From assembly GCA_003344405.1 (NCBI GenBank), contig NOWV01000207.1, positions 62,001 through 126,000 of the forward strand: a stretch of 64,000 bases of DNA. Direction: 5' to 3'. The stretch comes from Trichoplax sp. H2 (Eukaryota > Placozoa > Uniplacotomia > Trichoplacea). The notes under the pieces were generated by a model. It was not told where the DNA came from. It searched no databases and saw only the letters and a list, made by a program, of their open reading frames with translations. Of this stretch, positions 25,169-36,600 are shown piece after piece (within the stretch, counting starts at the first letter, position 1; each line of letters begins with the position of its first letter). Position numbers and translations under genes: made by a program.

Positions 25169-26004
25169 CGAATCTGTTTCGATCTACTTTACCTTTTAAA
25201 ATTATAATTGAATAGGATAAAATTTGCAAACGATAAATATCTGTCAATAAGTGTCACAGAGTCACTTTACTAATGAATACTTATCTAACTTTTGTTCGAT
25301 GATATACGTCGGTATTTTTTGAATATACTGTTATTTAGGATCATTATCTATAAGCTTACGCATTCTTTTATAAATGAATGCTCAATTTTAGAATACAATC
25401 TATCAGCTGATCATTAATTTTTTATATACATTTACTTTGAATTGATTGATTTTTGAATATAGTTTAGGATCAGCTTTGTGTAAAAGAGTCTCGTGATGTT
25501 ACCGTTTGTCCTGATGACATGATAGGAGATATAATTGTACTGAGATAAGTATCGGAAAGGATAAACCTGACATTAGGTTCGTAGCGTTGCATTTTCTGTA
25601 GTAGTTTTAATTTTTTGTCGTTACAAATTTAAGTAAGTAATAATGAGTATGAAATATATGTAATAATCTTCATTTTAGAAATAAAATGGAAAGCACCTAC
25701 CTACAATCTAGGCTAATTACTTTATAGAATTAATTATGATAGCAGCAAATGAACAAATTATGTTTATACCTTAAATGACAACATGTTAGTGATATACCGA
25801 TGACATCATTTTGTGGTTGATGGCAGTAAATATCCATCTAATGCAATAATGACTTGTACAAAATAGGTTAATGTATACTGCCCTAAGCATAGAGATGCAC
25901 AAGCCGCACGAACATATTTTTACATCCGTTACTATATGATGTTTCGTAGGGTGCTGTTCTTTTTTCCATATAATTTCAACACAGTTCAGTTTTTCAGAAT
26001 ATAC

Positions 26005-26147
26005 ATGTTATTAATGATAGAACCACCACATTTATGATGGTATCCATTATCATGATAATTCCTCTGCAAAGAAATGTGATAGGGATGAGCTCCACGGTGA
26101 TTGTTATGTCCACCAACAATTTTTTTATATGGATGTCTTATTCTTTT
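26005..26147 (-). CDS. Orphan exon of a trypsin-type (S1) serine protease
   Basis: A 143-nt exon with a CTGCTCAG acceptor and a GTATAT donor, starting in phase 0 and ending in phase 2. It encodes 47 residues with the zymogen-activation junction KK-IVGG, then HPYHISL and CGGSIINN, the classic start of the S1 mature chain. Cleavage after the lysine pair would free the Ile N-terminus. In the family the next exon should carry TAAHC with the catalytic His; I searched the next 1.5 kb on the minus strand and found no intact TAAHC, DIALL or GDSGGP coding. It may therefore be a relic or a gene with long introns. A signal-peptide-like exon lies upstream at 27492-27553. Confidence 0.5.
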
Positions 26148-27491
26148 CTGAGCAGATATTCTAGCAGGAACTGTTAACAATCGAGGATAGATGTCAACTG
26201 TAATTTTAGCGTCAAAGAGTTAGTGGTAAAATTAGTCATTTTTCACTATTTCTTAATTTCATAGAAATCTACATTTTAATAAATGTTATTTGTTGGTATT
26301 TAGTAGGCATGAAATAGGAAATCTGCAATTCTTTGCAGCCTTCACAGCAATAGCAGAAGGTGGTAGTAATTTTATATTATGCTGATCCGAATTAGTAATA
26401 TTTGTAAAACGATATGTCCGGAGTTATTTTTGGGAATTACTAAATAAAATTCATACCGTAAAGCATTACGTTACAATAGATTGTAAAATACACGTATAAT
26501 GTCCATGCTTTTGCTCTTTCTGCAGAAAATTTATAGGCACAAACTGCCGTTGTTTCCTGTAATTATTATTCTCTGATTCTGGAAATTGTTGGTAATCAAA
26601 CTGCTAGCGCACAGAGACGTGGGCAACATGATTCAAGTAAATATTTTGTGTGATCTTATATCAACATTACAATAACCTATAGAAATTTAATCGCTTTTAT
26701 AAATAAATTTTAAAGTCAAGACTAGCACTAGCTAAAGCGTATCTTAATTCGCTGGCTAATAGATGCTATAATTATTGAAGTCTTATTAGTAACACACTGA
26801 CCTTTTCCGAACCTATTAACGGATTCAACTGGAAGAGGACCATCCGTCGTTTTGGAAATATTTATAATAACATTAATTCTTATATGAAAAAATTTATACG
26901 ACTCTTCTGCTGTAGATATATCAATAAAAATTTAAATCAAATCCATGATACAAAATCACAGAAATAGCCATACTAAAATATGCTGCTACATTACAGTCTA
27001 TATTTTAATATTATTCCATCTATGAATATAACCGTAGTGATTAAAGTTATTTTGTATATGATATTTAGTAATAGAACGGTATTATGTTATAATTAATACG
27101 AAATATCTACTCGATTACTAAGCTGAGTCTTTAAAATTAGTTTTGGAATGCGGCAACGGGACGGCTAATATAATGTTCAAAGTAGCATCACATTAATTTA
27201 GGTCACACCTTGATCAATCTGCACTTCTATTTTTATTAATTAAACATAATTTTGTAAAATCTTAGTACAGGTAGTAGATATGTATTCTTATTTTTGAGAC
27301 ACTAACGGTATTGTAAATTGTCGACTACATGCAAAACAGGAGTTATAGAAGATTTATTTCTAAGACATATTCTCCTGTACAATAATATCAATCGGGTAAA
27401 TAGTCTGCAACATTTATAAGGCCATTTAAGCTTTCGTCAGTGTTTGCACTTTAATTTAATTTTAAGTTATTTTTCATCACTCCTATACTAC

Positions 27492-27553
27492 CAATGTTTG
27501 CCTGCTACAAGAGTTAAAGCCAGCAAAAACGGTAAAATGATGGACATTTTCAT
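27492..27553 (-). CDS. Candidate signal-peptide exon for the trypsin-type gene
   Basis: From the ATG at 27553 the minus strand encodes MKMSIILPFLLALTLVAGKH, a typical secretory leader. A GTAGTA donor sits at 27491 and an alternative GTAGCA donor at 27508. Only the second leaves phase 0, which would join in frame to the exon at 26147; the first would need an extra exon. The link to the protease exon is inferred from strand, order and phase and has no direct support. Confidence 0.35.
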
Positions 27554-29142
27554 TATGTAGTATATGATATTAGAATAGTAAGGTAAGCTATAAGCAATTA
27601 AAAATTATCTTTACTTCAAATACGTATTTTTAGTTTTAAATCCTTTAGAATAGATACAGAAATAGCGTGATTAACCTATTCGCACGGTTACATTAAAAGA
27701 CGAGTATTCCTGCTATAAAATAAAAATTAAAGGTCTATGTCTTTCAAATAAGAAATATACTGTGTTTAAATAAATCAGATACAAAATAATAGGTCACAGT
27801 CTATTGAAATAAGATAGGTTTGTAAATTTACAGAGCTTACCTGAACGATGTATTCTTGAAAGCTACTAGTCCGAAATTAGAAAATCTTGTGCAATTTATA
27901 CTATGATGATAACAATCATCAGAGTAATTATCTTATATTAAACACAAATTATAATTATAGTCTCTGAAATCGTTAGTGTTTGTCCATTTATCATGCATGT
28001 AAACTGAATCAATATTTGATATTTCACTGTAGTTTGCTGTTTCGAAAATAATTTTATCTGACAGGTCTATCAAATGGTAATACTATCTGTTAAATGAGCA
28101 CATTATCGTAAACCGTCAGCAAAGCGACGGGAGTTTGCACTAGTAATTTATAAAACAAAGCTGCTCCGAAAATTTACATCTCATTGTAGTCAACGGATAG
28201 ATTTAAAACCTTAAAGGCATTTATTGATAGTGTTCAAACATTTATTGACTTTATCCCGGTAATATTATGAAGTATTATAATCTTTGACTTTTTGCACAAT
28301 ATTTATAACATTTCGTACGCATATGTCACAACCGAGATTGTAACACAAGAATTAAACGGGATTCTTTCCTCTAAAGTAGACTTAACTATCTAAGCAACTA
28401 ACTCTAAGCACACTTTAATCAACCAAACTTAGATTCGAGTCTTAGACGATAGATTACTCACGTTAAGGATCAAAACTTTATTCTAGAAGCTATTTTATTA
28501 AAATGTCCGATTATACATACGCAACAATTTTTCAACTAGCAGAATTTTCCCCATATCACTTTAATATTGAATTAATAAAACACTAGATTAAGAACTTTTT
28601 CCCTAGCCTGAAGTACACATCATAAGTTCTTGTATACATATACATTACTATCGGTAGTCGAGCTTCTTTACAATTAGCAAATAGTAAATCCTAGAGATTC
28701 TTCATAGAAAAAAGTGCAATCGATACCGATATTAGATGATAAACTGAGACACAATTTATTAGGTATTGCAACAATAAATTTTCCTTGTAATAAATAGTCA
28801 TATCTCAATTTTCAAAGCCTGCTTTCAGCAATTTCTGTCTACGTATTGCACTGGATAAGATAACACCTTTATTATAGATTTATACTAATCATATAGATGC
28901 TACATCGATACTCGAAAAGAAACGGAAAATTTCACTTTTCTATTTTAACAATTATAATTATGGGTAGAAGTCCATCGATGTGAAGTATTGTACCGTAGAA
29001 ATTATTTCTACTTTTCTGGCGAGGGTTAATAGCAGAACTTAATCAAAGTTGCCATATTTTTTAATTGGGAATTTAAGGTAACAATTTTACCAATAAATTA
29101 AATTTACAATCTACCACGATAGTGTGACAAATTGTAACCTAT
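27554..29142. other. AT-rich intergenic spacer
   Basis: No gene recognised between the candidate leader exon and the 3' end of GPCR copy 6. Confidence 0.5.
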
Positions 29143-30201
29143 TCAGATTACAGATGATTTGCTCACTGTTGTGGTTAAATTAATCATATCGGTGGATGGA
29201 CTACGATTACGATAGCACTTTAGCCTTATACTGCAGAAACCAAAAACAAAGAAAAAAGCTTTCCTGAATTCTGGAATAAAATATGCGAATAAGAAGGGAC
29301 TAATCGCAGATTTACGCACTGCAAATAACTGGCAAATTAGATATATATATAAATGTTTTCGATACAGCGCTGCATTCTGACCAAGATACTGAGAATACCA
29401 TAAAACATAAAAGATATATTCCGGAGTCCAGCAAATTACTTGGATAATCAATAAATAAAAAATCATGTTCAAGAATTTCTTTTGCCTTTGGACATCAATT
29501 TCAATGGTTAAATTACTTGAAGTAGAATGATGCTGAAGATAAAAGTAAATACTGTAGTACAGGTAGGTACCGATGAAAAGTGGTAAAATGTACAAGATGG
29601 CGTAAAGGGTTAAAAAATAAATTTGCCAAGGTTGTAATTTAGAAAGCGCTTGATGAGGCAAATACACAAAACATGCTTTAATTGGCTTAGCTGTAAACGT
29701 CGAAGATCCCATCAATTGATTATGTACAGTTGTATAAGTGGTAAATATTATGTCTGGACAAGCAATACAAAGGCTTAACATAAAAATGGTGATGTAAATA
29801 AGGATTTTTCGAAATTTGCTTTGGTTTGCATTGCTCGCTTTTACTATGACTCTGTAACGATCCCCAACCATCAAAATCAAGGTTAAAGCAGCGCCGGCAT
29901 TGCAAAGTATTGGAAAGGTATTGAAAAAGTAGCAGAAAAATGAACCAAAGGACCAAGGCGTCGATTTTTTTATTAAATCAACTGGCCAAACCAAAATCAA
30001 TATTAAAATATCGTAGACTGCATAAGCAGCTATCAAGGACCAGATAAAATTCTTCATTTTCCTGTGACGATACCTAATTATGGTAGATAGAATTACTGCA
30101 TTGCCCGTCAAGCCTATGATTAAAATAACTGTTGTAGGAATAAATGCAGTTAATTGCATTACAAGCGGCGATATATCAGTAAAATTGTAGTTTATCTCCA
30201 T
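29143..30201 (-). CDS. Class A GPCR, single exon, copy 6, NPxxY replaced by SPFLF
   Basis: 352 aa from the ATG at 30201. TM1 GN (N34) and TM2 VYD are followed by the TM3 Cys (C90) after WSFGSFFC, and then intact DRY (D114). TM6 is CWTPEYIFYV, the full canonical CWxP. TM7 departs from consensus: SPFLF (S301) replaces NPxxY, changing both the Asn and the Tyr that rearrange on activation. The N-terminus has an N-glycosylation site (NFT). The tail is Ser/Thr-rich (about 40 residues), suitable for kinase and arrestin regulation. Closest in sequence to copies 3 and 5 (shared PLxMQLxAxIP start, CFVY loop). Ligand unknown. Confidence 0.87.
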   Translation of the reverse strand: MEINYNFTDISPLVMQLTAFIPTTVILIIGLTGNAVILSTIIRYRHRKMKNFIWSLIAAYAVYDILILILVWPVDLIKKSTPWSFGSFFCYFFNTFPILCNAGAALTLILMVGDRYRVIVKASNANQSKFRKILIYITIFMLSLCIACPDIIFTTYTTVHNQLMGSSTFTAKPIKACFVYLPHQALSKLQPWQIYFLTLYAILYILPLFIGTYLYYSIYFYLQHHSTSSNLTIEIDVQRQKKFLNMIFYLLIIQVICWTPEYIFYVLWYSQYLGQNAALYRKHLYIYLICQLFAVRKSAISPFLFAYFIPEFRKAFFFVFGFCSIRLKCYRNRSPSTDMINLTTTVSKSSVI

Positions 30202-33200
30202 TTGATTTGGTTACTCTTTGATAAAAAGAAGCATTACAGGACTTATACCGAAAAGTTAATAGGATGTAAATGAGTTTTTTAATTTTGACGAAACTTTAAA
30301 AGATATTTCAGAATTTCATCATTTATCCAATAAGTTATTATATAGAGCGGTGAGATATATCCGTGTGAATAAGTGAAGCTATTTTATCTTATAATAAAAA
30401 TTAAGTTCTTTTTTACCAATATATAGCCAGAAATTCTTTATTTATCAAATTAATAAGGAAATGAACTATAAACGTCGCCATTTAAAATGGAAATTATTTG
30501 ATAAATTTCACGGAAAAGGCTATTATTCTCCAGGACTACAGGATCGACTTTAGAAACCGATAGGAACGATATGCTACGTAACGTATATAAGCAAGCATCA
30601 CTAAGTTGTGAGCGATTGCTCTTAATTATTACCGGTATTTACAGTTTAGGTTTTTACTGTATTATCGGCTAAATATTTTAATGTCAAAAATATATTTGAA
30701 ATAATATCCAGCACAATTATGAACGACAAGCCGGTATATTAAACTATCAGAAGTATTCCAATAGATATTAAGCTTTCCTTATGGTTGATATTTGTAATTT
30801 AGCTCGATTTTAAGGGAAAACACATCGTGTTTAGTGATTTCGCAGATCTAAAATACAAAATTCGACAAATTCCTTATGAATATTTACTGTTAATAATACG
30901 CCTTTTATACAGCGTACTTAATGGAAAAATTTTTAGAATATAAACTTCAGTAAATTTCTCTTCAACATTAATAACTTCATTTACTATAAAGCTTAATCCC
31001 ATTGTTTCAATCTATTTATAAAAATTGCTAAATAACACACCGTATAGTCTAATCAAAAGTAAATGATTTTGGGAAGCTAATAGATTCATTGTTGTTGAGT
31101 CTGTTACGCCAGCTTTACTACAACTTATACTCGTATAATCCTTCCACTTAGGTAAAATAGCTCTAGCATGCCTTCGATTCTGTCAGACTATTGATAAAGG
31201 ATGTTAATTTAGTCACTTCGCTAAGTTATAATCATTTCCATAGATACTTTGTATTGAATCTTATTAACACTTCCTAGAAATAGCAAGATTAGAAAGTTTA
31301 TAAGATGAAGTTGCCGTAATTTTATGCCTGTGATAATAATCGTTCTGTATTGCATAAAGCTGGCAGAGTTGAGTAAAAAATCAAAGCTAGCTAAATTTTT
31401 GATCATCTTATTCTCACCCTGAAATTCATTGGCTGATAAAACAAAACAGAACATACAAATAAGTTGCTTGTTGTCATTTTGATCAATACTTAGCCAATAA
31501 GCCATATATGTTATTTAGCCACACTTATTATTATTAGTTTATTTGTCAACATATTTTAGGTTATTGTTACGATACACTTGAATTATTTACCAATCAAACA
31601 TCTATAGCACCATAAACTCATAATAAAGTATTCAATAGTTGAGCATCGAGGATATAAGGTAGATTAACCTTACACAGCGACTTAAATAGCAAGCAAGAAA
31701 TTTATTCAACAACAACGTTGTTATAGATGTCGGTAGACTATATAAGTAATCATTTAAAGTAAAACTTCGGAAATGTATTTCCATATTGAAATATATACTA
31801 GCATTGGAAAAGTTTTTGAACAAATAGACATTAAAATATAGATAAAGGAACACTTCATGATAAGCAGGTGCAATCTAATCATAGGTTAATATAATAATTT
31901 ATTCATGATGTTGAACTTTCTGTTTATCCAACGGGCTGTATCTCAAAAATATACACTGAGTTAATCAATCATAGCCATAATAATAAATACTCGTTATTAG
32001 ATAATTTTAGTTATTATGGGACTGACCCTTATTATATATTGCAGGAATATAGATATATTGATTCCTTAATACGATAACTACCGCGCCACAATAACAAGAA
32101 CTGTTACAACAGATACGTTTTGATGAGGCAGTTCTATGCTGCAGTCATTATTATATTCTTTCACATATAAAAGATAATTGAATATTTTTATATTTGCAAC
32201 CTTACTTTTAAAAGAGCGTAATTAGTAATCCTATGATTTAATTATCATCTACAAAAAGCGAAAGCCATATTCTTCCAACATCCTAGTAATAGCTTTAATC
32301 ATTCCATAATTTTATTCGAAAGAATGTGATAAAAATAGATCATCTATTTCTTCTTACTTATGCCTTTGATACCTTCATTGAGTAGAACTTAATTGCTTTA
32401 AAATATTACTTTTATTTAAAAATAGATCTAGTATTGTGCTATTTCAAAAGTTAGAAGTACTAAAACTTAATTGAAAATGTAGCACGTACAATTTTTTCAA
32501 TATGTTATAACGTTCTAAATTTAAACTTGTAGTATAATTTCTCTTATAATTGATATCTAAAAAATATCTCCTATTTATAGAATGAATTTTAATTAACGTT
32601 TATTTTCGAAACTATTTCTAGAATCTAAGGACAACGGAAGGACTAGTATATGGTGAATACGTCGTAAATAATTTCATTTACTCGTAGACATAAATCTCAG
32701 CTAGGAATATCAGAGTATCAAGGAAAAATTTCTACTACTATTTCCTCACATTAATGGCTACTAGTATTTACATAGAAATTTCTAACACTTGACGAAGCGC
32801 ATAGTGATAGAAATAAAAATCCGTCATTTAGAAATCATATATGATCAGAATCTCAATTCTGATCAGGCCCGTAGGTATACAGGTACCGCAACAAATCATT
32901 TCGGAAGAATATTTATTAGACAAAAACTTTACAAAATTAAATCAGGATTATCAGATTATTCCAATTGCTTTTATTATTACAGTTAATCTTCATATTAATA
33001 CTTAATCGGATCATTGAAGTTGTTATAGCAGGTATTATGGTAAAAATATAAAGATAGAATCTAGAAAATGAAAGCGAAATATTTAAGAAAGATTGTCACA
33101 GGAAAAGTCTTCAATTGTAAATGGCTTTTTCAGCATAGTGCGTGGTTAGATAGATGGAGAATTTAGAATTATATCAAAACAATAAATATATAATCTCATA

Positions 33201-33600
33201 TAAGAGGATAGAGATCAGTGATATATGATGAGGTAAAGTATAATGTATATTAAGGAAGTGAACATACATACATCCAATAATTAGAATAGAAAGTAACTCA
33301 TTCCATCGGCTTTTATCGCTGCTGTTGCTTTTAATTATCTTTTAGCAACGTTATTCGCCGATTCAAGAAGAATTAATAAATAAGCTAAGAATAATTTTAA
33401 TTAAAACAAGGAATTGTTAGAGTTAGAATAAAACTCATAACCTAGCCATAAATCATATATAAAAGGCCTTGTAGGTAACTTTTTGCATCACTTGACGAAA
33501 TATAACGTAAAAATTCAAGAATTATCGTTACTTGTGTTGACCTGAAGAGAATCCTCTCCAATTACTGTAGAAATTTTTCAATACAAGATCGTTCATCAAG
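30202..33600. other. AT-rich intergenic region between GPCR copy 6 and the astacin gene
   Basis: A divergent intergenic region of 3.4 kb that should hold both promoters. A TATATAAAAGG box lies about 130 bp before the astacin ATG (near 33455-33466). ORFs of 73-94 codons on the minus strand (31221-31505, 31632-31853) have no recognisable content. Confidence 0.5.
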
Positions 33601-36600
33601 ATGAAATTAATCTTACTCCTATGTACATATACTTTTTTAGCCCATATTCATTCAGTGGATATGAGTTATCTTAATGCCTCGGAACATGATCGCTTGGTGA
33701 GATTAGGATATCAAGATCTTGGTAGATCTTGGTACGAAAAAAGAAACGCTGAATTTCATAAGGGTAGAAATGAACGGTTCCGTTTTGGCTTAGATTCAGA
33801 ATCCTATTCAAACAACGGCTTTCTATTACATACATTAGGTAACAAAAAATCTACGCAGTATTTATGCATTGGGTAATAAACTAACTTCTTAATAACTCCA
33901 CTAATCGACTGATTATCATTTAGCTGTTTATCTGAAATTAAAATTTATTCTATATGTCTTTGTGAAAAATTTTTAACCAAAACGACACCTCAAAATTAAT
34001 AGACATAACTGTAGAATAGCGTGCTTTCTTTTAATGATAGCTTCAATAATAAGGCTTCTTGATTATAATTGCTTATTTATTGCTACCGAAAATGGAGCTA
34101 TTAGTGCTCCATTGTTAAGTACTAAAAGTAAGGAAGACTTTCTGAGCTATGATTTTCATATACGATCATTTCGCGCTACTGTATTTTCCCCTGCTTGCAT
34201 AGTGTCCATACTTTCTATCATATGATATCCGCGTAACTGCGGCTATAGACTCCGTCAAAAGAAGTCATGATTGATGCAGAAATTCTGCTAGTTCGGAATC
34301 ACCTTTTCACCTTTCTCGAATTTGCATTTGAAAATATGTTTTGGTTTCCAAGTAATACTATTCGATCAGATATCTTCGTTTCTTAATCATACGTGCACAA
34401 AGCAGTTATTTGGGTTTTGTGAAAGTATCAATCTAGCTAGACAAAATATAATTTTATGTGAACATTAATTGCTCTTTTAAAACGAATTATATTTCAGGCT
34501 CCAGATATAATGGCAAAGTACGAAAAAGAACTTCTCATATCATAAGCAAGGAAAAACTGTTAGGAAAAACTCACAACGATGTTGCAAACCGAATACATCA
34601 TAGGAATGCAGTTGCTTCAACGTCATGGCAAAAATGGCCATTACCAATTCCGTACAGTTTTAATGGCATATGTAAGTGGGCCTAGGCTTTACATCTTTAC
34701 TTGCAGTCTGTTGTATTTTAAGTTCACGTTAGGCCCTATTTATTGTAAGAAAGCATTACTTTTTCAAGTTCATGTCAGATTAGTCAATTTATAATCTATG
34801 ATTTAGCAAATTAGTATTGCATAGTCAAGTTATTCCATGAATGCACAAATTAAATTTTACTCCTGTAATTTACCGCGAAAAAATTCTTACCTTACAGTGA
34901 TATAAAGTTACTAAATGTAAGCGAAATTGATAAGGTTATAGAAATGTTATGCAGTAGCCTATTTTCATATGTATTCCGATACTAAGGCTACGGCTGATAT
35001 ATTACTCAAGTTGTTGATCTGTTGTTAGAATTGAACAGTACGAGCGAAATTTTCAAAGTTGATCTTGCAAACTACTGTAAACTAACTGATTGATTAGAAT
35101 TTTTATTCTGAAATTAATCAATGCAATAAGATATAAGTATTCATTTATATCTATCAATAGTATTCTATGTAACCTGATTGATCAAAATTATACTTATATA
35201 TAACATACTATATAAGTTAATTTTGCCATTAAATACAGTTAAGTACCGTAGTGTTTGGCGCAGCCGTTGAACTTTACCACTGCAATGCGCTAAAATATAG
35301 CAATGATGTTATATGTTTTACAGCTGCAAATGCTCAATTGTTAGTAACTCAAGCTATAGCAGATTTGGAAGCGAATACTTGCTTAAATTTTTCCCAAAGA
35401 ACTAGCCAAGTCGACTATATTTCTTTTGAGATCGGATTTGGGTGAGTTGCTAATGATGCAAATTTACTTACGAGAAAGAAGATGAAAACAGAACGTAAAT
35501 TTGTTTCTATCTGTCGATCTATGACTCATTAATGCTTTAAAATTGCAAAAGTCATTTTGAAATATTAATGGCAACTGATAACCACACCAAGGCTTCAAAG
35601 TACATTAGTAATTCTAGTTAAGAGAGTTAAGAGTATGGAATAGTTTGGGTAAATCAATGAAGCAACCCTAAAATTCTCCGTGCATAATTATAGTTCGTTT
35701 CAGGAAAAATTTAGGTATAAAAGATGTTTTTGGAAATAAGGTCAATTAAGTTACTAGTTAAAAAATATAGCATTGATTAATTTTTGTACCTTTGCTATTA
35801 TTGGAGGTAGGTAGAAAGTCAATAAAATTTTCAATGGAATTATTCCGTTATTAAAAATTGATAATTCTGTAACCTAAATGTTTTATTACTTTTCCGTCTC
35901 GAGATATACTGCTTACAATTCTTTCTAATTCATTGCTTAATTTTGTATTAGAATTAATATTTATGAAATCGCATCTTAATTTTTCAGTATAATATAAGTT
36001 AATGCATTATGTTGCTATTTGACTTCTAATGGCCATTTTTTTATTGGCAGTTGTTCTTCGGTAGTTGGGAGAATAGGTGGTAGGCAAGCCGTATCTCTTG
36101 ACTCTAATTGTGAGAATATCGCAACTGTTAAGCATGAAATAGGCCATGCGATTGGCTTATATCACACCCATTCACGCCTGGACAGGAATAAATATATATC
36201 TATTAACGCGGATAATATTGATTCCAGTAAGTGGATAACGAGTTATGAAAATAGTATTCAATTTTCGAATATTACTTGTCAGCAGTAAGTAGAGAGTAAA
36301 TTGATAATTTCCATCATCATCTGTATTATAATGACTAAAAATAAAACGTCTAAGATTATAAAAGTTTATACTCATGGCCATAAGGTATGATAATTAGGCT
36401 AGGATAAGCAAGATATTTGAAAATCTCTGAAAAATCGAGCTACTACTTGCAACAATTTGCTGACACACCATACTGCATGCAATGCAAGTTCAACCTTTAA
36501 TGTACAGTTTAAATCTTTAGGCAATGTGAAGAATTTTCAGCCAGAGCTAACTGCAGTTACCTACAATTTGGAATACGACTATAATTCGGTCTTTCATTAT

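Noticed and set aside
25890-25925. Minus-strand GCGGCTTGTGCATC as a TAAHC exon
   Set aside because: The catalytic His is absent in the AAC frame and no acceptor in the right phase precedes it.
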